This document shows positions 1 through 9,233 of a stretch of 64,000 nucleotides of DNA, in pieces (positions within the stretch are counted from its first letter, which is position 1; each line of letters begins with the position of its first letter). The stretch covers positions 11,426,001-11,490,000 of the forward strand of contig NC_135131.1 in assembly GCF_050908995.1 (NCBI RefSeq), in the 5' to 3' direction. The notes under the pieces were generated by a model. It was not told where the DNA came from. It did not search any database and saw only the letters and a program-made list of their open reading frames with translations. Origin of the DNA: Andrena cerasifolii (taxonomy: Eukaryota > Arthropoda > Insecta > Hymenoptera > Andrenidae). Both the position numbers and the translations under genes were made by a program.

Positions 1-478
1 TAAAACAGAACGATCGATGGGCGAACAGAACGAGAAGCCTGCGGCGATTTTGCAATTGGAAATGCAGTTTAGAACAGAGAACTGTTCAGCTAGCCATCGA
101 CCAAAACACGATTCAAATTTCCGCTTACCGCACCTTCGCTACTTCTTTATTTTACTCGAGATTTGTTATAACACATCATCCGCTTGTTTTCCACTTATTT
201 CTACGGATACTTTCCCTACGCGTACGTAAATACATATACATAAATAGCATACAGTATATTGAAGCTCGTCTCGCTGTAACCCACTTTTACTAAATATACC
301 GAAACCTCCCTCTGTACGACCTACTGTAACAAATCTCCACTGTTCGGCTGAATAGCAACGAAGAAAATTTTGTATCGAGCGCGATGCGCGGACGCAACCC
401 GTATCCCGTATCTCTCTCTGAACTGTACTGTAATAGGACCTTGATTCCACTCGATTCCACTCTATTCCACGGCGGATC
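1..478. other. 5' flank of BLOC1S5, no gene recognised
   Basis: I see no supported coding exon here. Reading frames up to about 155 codons exist on the minus strand, but they run antisense through the BLOC1S5 promoter and first exons and match nothing I know. Just before the BLOC1S5 start there is a short GATTCCACTC-like triplication at about 443-471. It may be part of the promoter or 5' UTR. Confidence 0.5.
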
Positions 479-1309
479 ATGGCGTCCGTTATCAAAGGTG
501 CGGCATATACGGATTCATTATAACGATTTGAAGTACAAGTTCCGTTATCACGACTGCTTATAATGTTACTCGCGATATCGCCTTTTCGTAGACACGGGTG
601 AGATTTGGAGCCGACTATTCGATCATCGACCATTCATCCAAGGTGAAATCACCTTCTTCCTGCGGGAGTTCCAGGTAAAGGACCCTCGTACTGCCCCTAC
701 TTACATCTAGCAACGACCTTTGGCAAAGGATAGTAGCTCCGTAGTCAGAAGCGAAAACGTTACTCTTGATAACTCCACCTTATCGTGTATAACCTATCAT
801 TCGTGTGTAACTGAATGAAATTACAGTGGGGGATTAAAAATTGTATGCTTGTAGGAGAAGAGGGGCGACCGAGAAGTGGAGCACCTTTTCAAAATACTTG
901 AATATTCCACGGAATTAAAGGAGAACCAACTGGATCGGACGGAACAACTCGGGGACTGCCATTTGCCTAGCTTGAAAGCAAACGTTGATGTCGCGCTGAG
1001 CATGTGCGAAAGAGTCCTTCAAAGGGAACAAGATTTTGACAGTGTATGGGATACTTTTCATTACTTTTCCAAGCTAAGGAACAACGCTTTCTAGTAGTTC
1101 TACATTTTCTCACTGTTGTGCATATTTAATGATGCTCGTAGGACGGAGCATTGCAAGAAAATAGGGAACGACGGAAACTAGAATGGGAGAAGTTTGTTAA
1201 CGATATGAGCGAGAAGTGTGCAAAAGTAAATCAGACTTTTGAAGAAAAGGAGGAAGAGATAAAAGAGTTTTACATGGATCTGGAAAGAAAGTTACATATT
1301 ACATCATAA
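479..1309 (+). CDS. BLOC1S5: BLOC-1 subunit 5 (Muted homolog)
   Basis: Subunit of BLOC-1, the cytosolic coiled-coil complex that sorts cargo from endosomes to lysosome-related organelles (pigment granules in insects). My exon model is 479-497, 592-674, 855-1043 and 1142-1309, all GT-AG with phase kept, giving 152 residues; human Muted is about 187. The tiny first exon encodes MASVIK. Joined to exon 2 it gives the family's diagnostic N-terminal block, IKDTGEIWSRLFDHRPFIQG, followed by EITFFLREFQ (vertebrate form: IKDLGEIHSRLLDHRP.IQGE). The rest is predicted helical and charged, with a Glu/Lys-rich C-terminus, as expected for a coiled-coil subunit. The least certain junction is the exon 3 donor (AGT|GTATGG); reading on past it meets an in-frame stop. 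VMA12 begins 150 bp downstream on the same strand. Confidence 0.85.
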
Positions 1310-1459
1310 ATTGCTGATCAATCGTACAAAGTTGTATTCTATACTTTCTAATAACCAATGCAATACAAGCTAGTACCAACACTGCATTTAATATATAAGA
1401 ATCTGCCGATTATGTTGTTTTATTATCGATAGAACGTTTCTATATTAAAATATACGAGA

Positions 1460-2198
1460 ATGCCAGTTGAAGCGATCCAAGACCCTTCTATACAAATAAA
1501 GCCAAATAAAAAATTAATAGAATTCATATGGCGAAATATTAAAAAAGCGAATACTGTTCCATCTAATGTCATTGCCTTAAAGAAATCAGGGAGAGACAAG
1601 CAGAAAGAGATTTTGCTAGAATTGGATGACATAAAATGGCTAAACAAATACTTGAAAGAGCACAGAAAGACAAAAATGGAGAAAATTTATTTACATGATT
1701 TTATAACAGAGGCTGATATAAAATTACCAACGCCAACGGTTACGCCAAGAAATCCTGAGCTCGAAGCTAGAATACAGAAGCTGAGAGCACAGCAGAACGC
1801 TAGGGAATACGAAGCTATGACCAAAGGTGTGGACTCGAGTAAAAGGTACCTACCGGAAGATACCATGGCTTATCAAAGTAAGATTTCCAAATTAAGCAGC
1901 GAATACGCTATTTAATAGACTTATAAGTATGTACGCTTTCATCTATTTTTCAGTGAAGCAAATAAACAAGCAACTCATCGCTGTTGCGCAATTTGTATTT
2001 TCTGTGCTGGCTGGTTTCGCCTTTGGATTCCTAGGTGTGGAACTGATTGTGGGGAATTTAGATTTTGGATTTAGATTGCTGCTAGGTATAATTTGCGCAT
2101 TAATCATAGCCTTGGCTGAGATCTACTTCCTAGCCATTAAATTGAACGAGTATGATCCAGGTTCGACACCAACGCCTAAGAAATTACACCAAGAGTAG
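1460..2198 (+). CDS. TMEM199: V-ATPase assembly factor Vma12/TMEM199
   Basis: ER membrane chaperone for assembly of the V-ATPase Vo sector. Two exons, 1460-1877 and 1954-2198, joined in phase 1 (CAAA|GTAAGA, acceptor TTTTTCAG), give 220 residues; human TMEM199 has 208. The N-terminal cytosolic half carries the family signature: IYLHDFITEADIKLP (about 76-90), then PRNPELEARIQKL (96-108). Two hydrophobic segments follow, at about 148-172 and 178-202, with a short polar C-terminal tail, which is the usual Vma12 topology. The single 76-bp intron falls just before the first membrane segment. A likely poly(A) signal lies at 2275-2280. The gene is convergent with CHRAC1, so their 3' UTRs probably approach or overlap. 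Confidence 0.88.
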
Positions 2199-2274
2199 GA
2201 AAATCGATGCGCTTATTTTGCTTTGGAACTCTATCGAAGGAGCAAGTGGTTTTTTAGGCTGATAAGCTGTGAAA

Positions 2275-2280
2275 AATAAA
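2275..2280 (+). terminator. Poly(A) signal, VMA12/TMEM199
   Basis: AATAAA lies 77 bp after the stop codon of the upstream gene. A second AATAAA at about 2368 could serve as an alternative signal. Confidence 0.5.
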
Positions 2281-2555
2281 TAAATCCCTCCCTTTGTATA
2301 AATTTTCACCATCGTTTAGTAATGTACCTACAAAATATGCAGTAATACAAATATGTTCTATTGCGAATAAAGCTGTATTTACTATACACTTCATTTCTAA
2401 CGAATACATATAAAAATAGTGCTCGGATTTTAAAATTATTGTCTATATTCCATCTAAAACATTGACTTATAATCACGTGTTTGTGAAATTGTGTTATTTT
2501 CGAGCCAGCTCAGGCTGCCTTACACGGATACGAAGGGAAATCAACATCTGCGTCC

Positions 2556-3274
2556 CTATCTCTTAGTCTCGTCTTCGCTATCACTTTTATCATTGGCCTC
2601 GCTTTTGTCACTGACCGAGTCACATTTCCCATTCTCCTTTGCGTCACTGTCTTTTCTATCGTCGCTATCGGTATAAGAATCTGTTTCTGACTCACTATCA
2701 CTGTCCGAATCTGAGCTCGTCTCCGACGAGCTGCTGTGTGAATTTTTGGCAGCCATCATTTCTTTAAATTGCCTCACCGTTATCTTCCTGGGCATTATTT
2801 CTCTGAGGAATTCCAGCGTGTCGTTAGTCTGTACCACCTCCGCCAGATGTTTGTAGTCCAACGAGTTTCCCTTATTGCTTTTAAGATGTGTCTCTTCGGT
2901 TAGATAATGTATAAACAATTCCTACAAACATTATGCCAACAATTCCGTTTGCTGCCTTGCATCGCGCGAAGAACCGTTTAACAACGGATACGCGTGGTTC
3001 GTAAAATTAATTTGATGAAACGTGCGAGGAAAGCAGCAATTTTTAATTAACCCGTGAAATAGCGAATATGGAAACTGAATAAATGTAAGGAAAAACAAAG
3101 GTTAAGCGTGAAGTAGGTATACCCTCGAGTTAACCTTACCGTCGCTTTCGTGACTAGATACAATCCATCCTGACCAATCGTGTCGACATAAGGAGAGCTT
3201 TTCATAATTGTTTTCACTCTCGACATAGGCAAACGTAATTCTTTCATTTTTGCTGGCGATCCTTGTGTGGTCAT
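2556..3274 (-). CDS. CHRAC1: Chromatin accessibility complex protein 1 (CHRAC-15)
   Basis: Histone-fold subunit that pairs with a POLE3-like partner (CHRAC-14) in the ISWI-containing CHRAC nucleosome-sliding complex in the nucleus. Exons on the minus strand are 3274-3140 and 2921-2556, phase 0 (ACG|GTAAGG, acceptor TTTGTAG), 166 residues. Exon 1 encodes the conserved LPMSRVKTIMKSSPYV and the start of the central histone-fold helix. Exon 2 continues through LDYKHLAEVVQTNDTLEFL and the MPRKI block (vertebrate form: LPKKI). The C-terminal third is a Ser/Asp/Glu/Lys-rich tail, as in other animal CHRAC1 proteins. I chose the ATG at 3274; an in-frame ATG at 3325 would add 17 residues with no family counterpart that I know. 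Confidence 0.88.
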
Positions 3275-4225
3275 TTTTACTGAAAATTCCTGAAAATTCG
3301 TTGCTACTTGGACGAAACGCAGCAAACCACCTTCTACACAGTGACCTGCACCTACCTGTGCAGATCAATTGCCGCCAATTTTCCAACTGTTTCCACACAG
3401 ACGAGGTATAGGATAGACCTATCACCATATGGGTGTCGTGTCGCCACCCAAACTGTATTACCGACCCATCATTTGAGGCACAGTGTGTGCATGGCATAGT
3501 GCATATTATCTCGTGATTTCTCAATTTCATCGATTACTGGACTATGTGGGAGGCCTTTTAATTTAACAGGATTCCATTCAGATATACCCGTTACTTAGAA
3601 GACTTTTTCAGAAACTGAAGGATGTTTAAAAACAGAAAATGATTTTGTAATCGTGTGCAACGCGATTGTAGAGTCAGTGCCTGTGCCTGCCAAAAAGTGT
3701 TTCATAGAGTACCGTGCCTCTACGTGTTAGTGATGCGAACGCGAATTCCCATAAGGTGATAGGTCTATCGTTTTAGCCTATACTTCGCCGATGTTAACAA
3801 GTATCTCACTCATATTTCTCCAAATATTCCTGCAACTATTCACTTACACTAAGTTCAACTAAAACGTATTTAAGCATTAACATGAATGTATCGAACGATT
3901 AAACATTGAGAATAAAAGAGAATTCAGTCGGCGCAGAAAATCATTTGCAAATCCAAGGCCAAATGTTACAAATTGCTTGATATCTCGAGTTCTATCGATT
4001 ATAGTTAATAATAAATTATACTGGGCGGTTAGTGTAAATGTTGTTAACATTATTTGTCACAGCAATAGCCACTGGAATGGATATTTTAGCCGAAAATCCA
4101 TTTTTGCCGAAGAATTCGCTGGATTTCGCAATTGTAACTAACCGTCGACCTTGTTTTCATCGGGGGACATCATTCCTCGAAGTCTACATAAGGAGCTCAC
4201 AGATCTTCATGTACTCAGTCGTCGT
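3275..4225. other. Intergenic, upstream of CHRAC1
   Basis: No coding exon recognised. It includes the CHRAC1 promoter side and an inverted-repeat element (listed separately). Reading frames here, such as the one starting at 4038 with a hydrophobic N-terminus, run straight into the minisatellite and resemble no family I know. Confidence 0.4.
3406..3783. mobile_element. Possible MITE with about 28-bp imperfect inverted ends
   Basis: The left end reads GTATAGGATAGACCTATCAC, then CATATGGG. The right end is its imperfect inverse: CCCATAAGGTGATAGGTCTATC followed, after a small insertion, by CCTATAC. The arms enclose about 320 bp with no reading frame of note. A target-site duplication is not obvious, so the exact limits are uncertain. 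Confidence 0.45.
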
Positions 4226-4260
4226 CGGTCCTCCGGGCTTAAAGGACCTCCGGGAACCCT

Positions 4261-4560
4261 GGAGCTGCCGAGCCACCTGGATCCACTGGACTTCCTGGAG
4301 ACCTGGTTCTTCCTCCCCCTCCCCCCTGGAGCTGCCGAGCCATCTGGATCCACTGGACTTCCTGGACTTCCTGGGGACCTGGTCAGAGGTTCAACCCTGG
4401 TTCTTCCTCCCCCTCCCCCCTGGAGCTGCCGAGCCACCTGGATACACTGGACTTCCTGGGGACCTGGTTCTTCCTCCCCCTCCCCCGGAGCTGCCGAACT
4501 TGCTGGGGACCTGGTCAGGATTTCAACCCTGGTTCTTCCGCCAGCCCCTCTCGCCCCTCT
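4261..4560. repeat. GC-rich minisatellite with collagen-like translation
   Basis: About four tandem copies of a unit starting GGAGCTGCCGAGCCA and ending in CTCCCCCTCCCCC. The first three units begin at 4261, 4328 and 4422 (67, 94 and 66 bp) and a degenerate fourth follows. One frame of a unit translates with Gly-X-Y character (GSTGLPGDL followed by a proline run). The 67- and 94-bp units are not multiples of three, so the frame rotates from copy to copy. That argues for a satellite rather than a working collagen gene. Confidence 0.75.
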
Positions 4561-4734
4561 GGCCTGGGTTCGTTTATTCGCTTGGTGCTGATGAAATTTT
4601 GGGGTTCGGTAAGTCATTTAAAATTTTATTGTTTCGCGAATGTCAAATTTGATTTCTTCGGTCGTTTTCCATCATCTGTCCTATTTCCATGCATACTTTC
4701 GAGAATTTTACGCGAGTCGTTCTATTTTGTGTAT

Positions 4735-5022
4735 TTCTTCGATGGGTTTGCATGATTTATTTTATTTGATGCATTTCTTCGATGGGTTTAAACGATTTAT
4801 TTCATTTTCGTGAATTTCTTCGATGGTTTTCTCTGATTCATTTCATCTCGTCGATGTCTTCGATGGTTTTCCCTGATTCATTTCATGTCTTCGATGGTTT
4901 TTCCTGATTTATTTCATCTCGTCGATGTCTTCGATGGTTTTCTCTGATTCATTTCGTCTCGTCGATGTCTTCGATGGTTTTCCCTGATTCATTTCATCTC
5001 GTCTATGTCTTCGATGGTTTTT
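4735..5022. repeat. Minisatellite, about 40-bp unit
   Basis: Tandem array of a unit containing CTTCGATGGTTTTC, then CTGATTCATTTC and ATCTCGTCGATGT, with about seven full or partial copies. The left copies (4735-4835) are more diverged than the right ones. Some units are shortened by loss of the CTCGTCGATG part. The minus strand is open and reads as a Glu/Lys/Thr-rich repeat, which I attribute to the repeat rather than to a gene. Confidence 0.8.
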
Positions 5023-5372
5023 TGTGACTTCTGTCACTCTTTCCTTCAAGTACTTATCTCTGCGGTGGTTTTGCATGCTCGTGCGTGCTCTGCTGTTGGT
5101 CGAAATTATCTCGATCGTCTCCAACTCAATAAGCTTTTCCTTAATTTCTTTCCAGGCCGACCACACCGTTACTAACATATAGTAGTTGATTGTTTCAGCT
5201 TTTCAGGTTCACCGTTACTCGGGGAATGGAGTTAATAACACGATATATTGAAAAAGAAACTAGTGAAAAGTGATAGTGAAAAGTGATCGTGCAAAGTGAC
5301 AGTGAAAGAAGACATCTAAGGAAGCCTAGGCTAATTTATTATAGTATGAAGTATTTAAGGTCCCATGTAAAA

Positions 5373-5815
5373 TTGCCAAGCAGTCACTAAATCATTAACT
5401 TTGTTGTTCGTTTATTGGCTCCTCATCTGTGATGAGGAGGTTACCGCTGCTTCCGTTTGCGGAAGCAAGTGACTGAGCATGGAATAGGTATGGGTGGATC
5501 AGTTTCATCCCTTGGTGTTCTTGTCCAAAGGGAAAAGTTTCGGGCGTAGGGGGTGCACCTTTTGGTACACTGCCTGCGTAAGTCACCCGGTTCGATTACC
5601 CAATCTCCGTGTTGGACGGTTTGAGTCAGGTCAAGTGTTTGCTCCTGACGAGTCGCATCGGAGCAACAGGAATCGTCTGGGAGGCGCCGAGCGCTTTTCC
5701 CTTTCGACTTGGACAGCAGGGTGGTAGGAACTGCGCCGTCCAATACTCGTTTCACGCTTACCCTTCGCCTTTCCTTCTTTCCTGAATTTCTTTTAATCGA
5801 GTGATTGCTTGGCAG
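5373..5815. mobile_element. Possible short TIR element with internal hairpins
   Basis: The left end TTGCCAAGCAGTCACT and the right end AGTGATTGCTTGGCAG form imperfect inverted repeats about 440 bp apart. Inside are two near-perfect hairpins at the left: CTCCTCATC/GATGAGGAG and GCTTCCG/CGGAAGC. No transposase frame is recognisable. A GGTTCGATTACCC at about 5589 resembles a tRNA T-arm, but no cloverleaf can be built around it. Confidence 0.4.
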
Positions 5816-5835
5816 TTCCCTAGATTCTATATCTA

Positions 5836-5940
5836 AACCGAAGGGATCGATGGAACTTTGTTTCCATCCATCTCTTTGGTTTAGTAGGCTTCATGTACAG
5901 GGAGATCGATGGAACTTTGATTCCATCTATCTCTCTACGG
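5836..5940. repeat. Two tandem related hairpins
   Basis: Hairpin 1 (about 5836-5884) pairs AAACC.AAG..GAT.GATGGAA with TTCCATCCATCTC.TTGGTTT. Hairpin 2 (about 5900-5938) pairs GAGATCGATGGAA with TTCCATCTATCTC. Both share the core GATCGATGGAACTTTG and the same single stem mismatch. They look like one hairpin duplicated in tandem. What they belong to is unknown. Confidence 0.5.
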
Positions 5941-6099
5941 GTCTCCAAGCGCAGCAACCTCCTCGCGGTGAGACCTGGTAATCGGTGAGAACCGAGCCGA
6001 TGGCTGCGATTGTCAAATATTCTAGTCGTATATAAGAATTTCTTTAACTTGCAATACTATGTAACTTAAAATGTTGTTCGATTGTTCCTACCGAACCCC

Positions 6100-7759
6100 A
6101 GAATACGAATATAGTGTTAAGATGGAAGAATAAGTGCAAGTTGGAATATTTCAGCGAGATACTGGAACTGTTGAGTTTTTCACAATTTTTAAAGTCCTCT
6201 CTGCTTCAGCATTTTATTGAAATATACAAAGTTACAATTCCTTTGCGAGGTATTCCACGTTACATCATGAAAGCATGTCTTCCACAAATAATGTTGTTAT
6301 TTATATAAATTTGTATGTTAAATAAATTTGTTTTGCGTTAAATAAACCGGAATAGGACAGCAAGGTTAAAAGACGAATGTGATATCGTTTTATTTTCTTC
6401 CTCCGTTCTTTTCCGTTGAACGAAATATGTTCATAAGACGATTTTTAAATTGCTACTCTAACAGAAACATTTGTAAATCGCGGGCATTGACTCTCAAAAC
6501 ATAAGCTAGTTTTACTCGTGCTTAATTCTAGTTCCTACTACGCGTAGCGTTACAATCTGTTTTGAGACTTCACCGGTAACGTTGCATGCGACACTAAAAT
6601 GGCAAGGGGGTCCTAGGACCCCCTAAACCGGCGACACAAAAATACATTGCTTGATAGTTCTATTCTATACCTCGTCTGTGTTTGAGGTCTAAAGATAGTG
6701 GCATCTGCTCATGAACAGCGTCCAACTCAGCAACTACTCTGAAATGTGTCGAAATGCTGAAAGGTGTGTGCGTACTTGTATACGTGTGACTTGTTTAGAG
6801 AGAGAGAGTACTACTACTACTGCTTTCAATATACTTTTGAATGTTTCTCTGTGATAATCACAGTTGCACTCAGCAAAATTGATTAATCATTTAATCCGAC
6901 ACCTCCCTGAATGGAAAATAAATGATTTTTTTTAAAAAGTTGTGAAAAATAGAGGCGTATTGAGTTCGCCAGTGGTACTAGTGATAAGAGTCTAGCCTCC
7001 GCCAGCCCACCACAGTGAACCGTCTGCCAGGCCAAAAGAATTTCCCCACAACGCTGTACTCTAGTGACATCTTCCATCGCTCTCTGTACATCGTTCTTTC
7101 ACTTCTTTCTATTCCTCTTCAATTGGCACGTTATATCCGGCAGAGAGACACAGAGAGATTTTGGCGAGCAGACAATTGTTGCATCAATCTGACAATCTGT
7201 GACGAGTCAAGGTATATTTAATAATATTCAAGCGGTATATAATCGACGCTAATACCGGATCGTTTTGCAATATCGCCGAACATCGGATTAATCGTACTTC
7301 GCTATATAACTATCGAATTTTAATCGATCAATACGGCACATGGCGGATTCGTGTTGTTGAAGTTCCAGTGCAAAATTTACTGACTGTTCTTACAGAATTG
7401 CACATATTTGTGGCCCATCGGTTCGTAGACAACCCCTTTTAATCTCCTTCACTCATTAATACGATACACGATTGATTTCAAGTTACTACTTACCTATAGA
7501 AGTGGAAACTTTGTTTTCCGATTTCGCGAACATCTGTTTTAGTGGTTGCGCGATAACTCACTTTTACCGTCCCCATCTGACGAGCATATGCGTTGGATAA
7601 GAGTAAAGAATTACTTGAATTTCAATAGATTAGTTGGTTCTGGGAATAAGGATAAACTGCTTTACTTAAACATGTCCGATTTAAAATATCGTTAATATTA
7701 AGATATAAGATTGGGTTGATGCCCAGTTTATAAATTACAGGAACGCAACGCACTCCAGA
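6100..7759. other. Intergenic, 5' side of Artemis
   Basis: No coding exon recognised. Short frames at 6114-6308 and 7015-7221 resemble no family. Notable items are a perfect 18-bp palindrome (6606-6623), a GA/TAC microsatellite near 6797-6820, and a plausible splice acceptor (ATTACAG at about 7734-7740) just before the Artemis start codon, which suggests a spliced 5' UTR. Confidence 0.45.
6606..6623. repeat. Perfect 18-bp palindrome
   Basis: GGGGGTCCTAGGACCCCC is exactly its own reverse complement. It stands out in an AT-rich stretch. It could be a hairpin inside an unrecognised element. Confidence 0.7.
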
Positions 7760-8938
7760 ATGTCAACTTTCCTTGGGCTTATCGAGGAGATACCTGGCAT
7801 TTCTGTGGATCGTTTTGATGGAGACAATTTAACATCTTCCGTATTTTTTCTTAGCCATTTTCACCTAGATCATATGGAGGGTTTATCAAGCACATTTTTT
7901 GCTCATTTAGAAGAATATAAGAAGCATCTATATTGCAGTCCTATTACAAAAATATTCTTAGAAAGTGCACATAAGGTTAAAAGTTCTTGCATAAAGGGAA
8001 TAGATATTAATACGCCAACTGTTATAGAATACAAAGTAGAAAGCGAAGGTGAAATCCTGATTTCTGTCAGCTGTATTTCAGCGGGGCATTGCCTTGGATC
8101 TGTGATGTTTCTTTTTGAAAGAAACGGCGCGTCGATATTGTACACTGGTGACTTTCGTGTTAATCCAATAGACTTTCCAAAGTTGAAGGGTCTTCATTAC
8201 TGTCAGAATAAGAAATTATTACCGAGAACATTTACCAAAGTCTATTTAGACACAACATTTTTAAGTAACGAGTATCCCCGTTTCCCCACTAGAAAAGAAG
8301 GTATAACTAAACTGAATAGCGTTATCAGGGACTGGTTAAGCAAAGACCCAAGGAACGTTGTTATTCTGAAGTGTTCAGCCAGATATAGTTCTGAATATCT
8401 TTTCATAGAGCTCTCCAAAGAGTTAAAAATGAAAGTTCATGTAAAAGATGATATCTATAGAAACTACTGCCTCATCGGTGAATTATCTCATCACGTGACA
8501 AACGAAGGGAACAGTACCCCGATTCATGCTTGCACGGCAAAAAATTATTCAGGTTTATATTGTAGACGAGATTTAACCGGTGAGAATATTTTAACCATAG
8601 TTCCATCTGCGATGAGATGGAGGAATAAAGATACAAGTATCGTAGGAGAGTGGGATAGATTTGAAAAAAGGACTTTTAATATATGTTATTCTATGCATGC
8701 TTCGTTCGAGGAACTCAAAGCGTTTGTGCGATACTTTAATCCATTGAAAGTACACCCGTGCGTAGCTAAACCAGCCCAAGAAAAAGAAATTTATTCTTTA
8801 CTGGATGAAATAACAAAGACACCGAATAAAAAAGAAACCGTCAAACGAGTGTATACGTTTGATTTATCTAGTCATAAAATACCAAAGAAACCTCCATTTA
8901 CGTCTAAATATTTTAGCAGTGACGACGATAGCTCGTGA
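7760..8938 (+). CDS. DCLRE1C: Artemis nuclease (DCLRE1C), SNM1/beta-CASP family
   Basis: Nuclear metallo-beta-lactamase/beta-CASP nuclease that, with DNA-PKcs, opens hairpins and trims ends in non-homologous end joining. Single uninterrupted exon, 392 residues. The start matches the vertebrate protein (MSTFLGLIEEIPGISVDRFD against MSSFEG...ISIDRFD). Metal ligands sit where Artemis has them: the HxHxDH motif at H33, H35, D37 and H38, H110 (SAGHCLGS), D131 (YTGDFR), D164 (YLDTTF), H256 (IHAC) and H313 (SMHASF). Together these indicate a catalytically competent enzyme and point to Artemis rather than SNM1A or Apollo. It ends in a short acidic/serine tail and lacks the roughly 300-residue C-terminal regulatory region of human Artemis. 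EEF1D starts 295 bp downstream. Confidence 0.93.
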   Translation: MSTFLGLIEEIPGISVDRFDGDNLTSSVFFLSHFHLDHMEGLSSTFFAHLEEYKKHLYCSPITKIFLESAHKVKSSCIKGIDINTPTVIEYKVESEGEILISVSCISAGHCLGSVMFLFERNGASILYTGDFRVNPIDFPKLKGLHYCQNKKLLPRTFTKVYLDTTFLSNEYPRFPTRKEGITKLNSVIRDWLSKDPRNVVILKCSARYSSEYLFIELSKELKMKVHVKDDIYRNYCLIGELSHHVTNEGNSTPIHACTAKNYSGLYCRRDLTGENILTIVPSAMRWRNKDTSIVGEWDRFEKRTFNICYSMHASFEELKAFVRYFNPLKVHPCVAKPAQEKEIYSLLDEITKTPNKKETVKRVYTFDLSSHKIPKKPPFTSKYFSSDDDSS

Positions 8939-9092
8939 TGTTAATTAATATCTATATGTTAGACTGTTGATCGTTGCACCGTATTGTTTTGTAACAGATA
9001 TTCAGTTATTCGTGATATTAGATATTGACTTATTCAGTATTGTATAGCATTTTTATATATTTTATACGTATTGACGAAAGAATTGTATTTTT

Positions 9093-9098
9093 AATAAA
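9093..9098 (+). terminator. Poly(A) signal, DCLRE1C
   Basis: AATAAA about 155 bp after the DCLRE1C stop codon and about 136 bp before the EEF1D start codon. The two genes are packed closely. Confidence 0.5.
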
Positions 9099-9233
9099 TG
9101 CTAATAATGGGAAATTTTTCAATATCTTTATTTTCCGTGTTCGAACATTTGACATTTAAGATTTAAGATGAATTAAATTTCGTTTTACAGAAATTTACTT
9201 GCATCTTTAATTGTTAACCAAATCATCTAAAAC

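Larger units (their letters stand above)
4601..6099. mobile_element. Possible composite element bounded by 11-bp inverted repeats
   Basis: GGGGTTCGGTA at 4601-4611 is repeated in inverted form at 6089-6099. The 1.5-kb interior holds a 40-bp minisatellite, a TIR-bounded block and several hairpins, but no recognisable transposase. No clear target-site duplication flanks it. Eleven matching bases at this spacing could be chance, so the boundaries are tentative. Confidence 0.3.

Noticed and set aside
166..633. Minus-strand 155-codon frame at the left end
   Set aside because: Lies antisense over BLOC1S5 exons 1 and 2, which are supported by strong family similarity; no family motif of its own.
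3102..3530. Minus-strand 142-codon frame upstream of CHRAC1
   Set aside because: Out of frame with CHRAC1, overlaps its first exon and part of the inverted-repeat element, and resembles no family.
4038..4652. Plus-strand frame with a hydrophobic start running into the collagen-like repeat
   Set aside because: Most of its length is minisatellite read in a non-collagen frame; unit lengths are not multiples of three, so no frame is maintained.
5575..5610. Possible tRNA from a T-arm-like GGTTCGATTACCC
   Set aside because: No acceptor, D-arm or anticodon arm can be placed around it.
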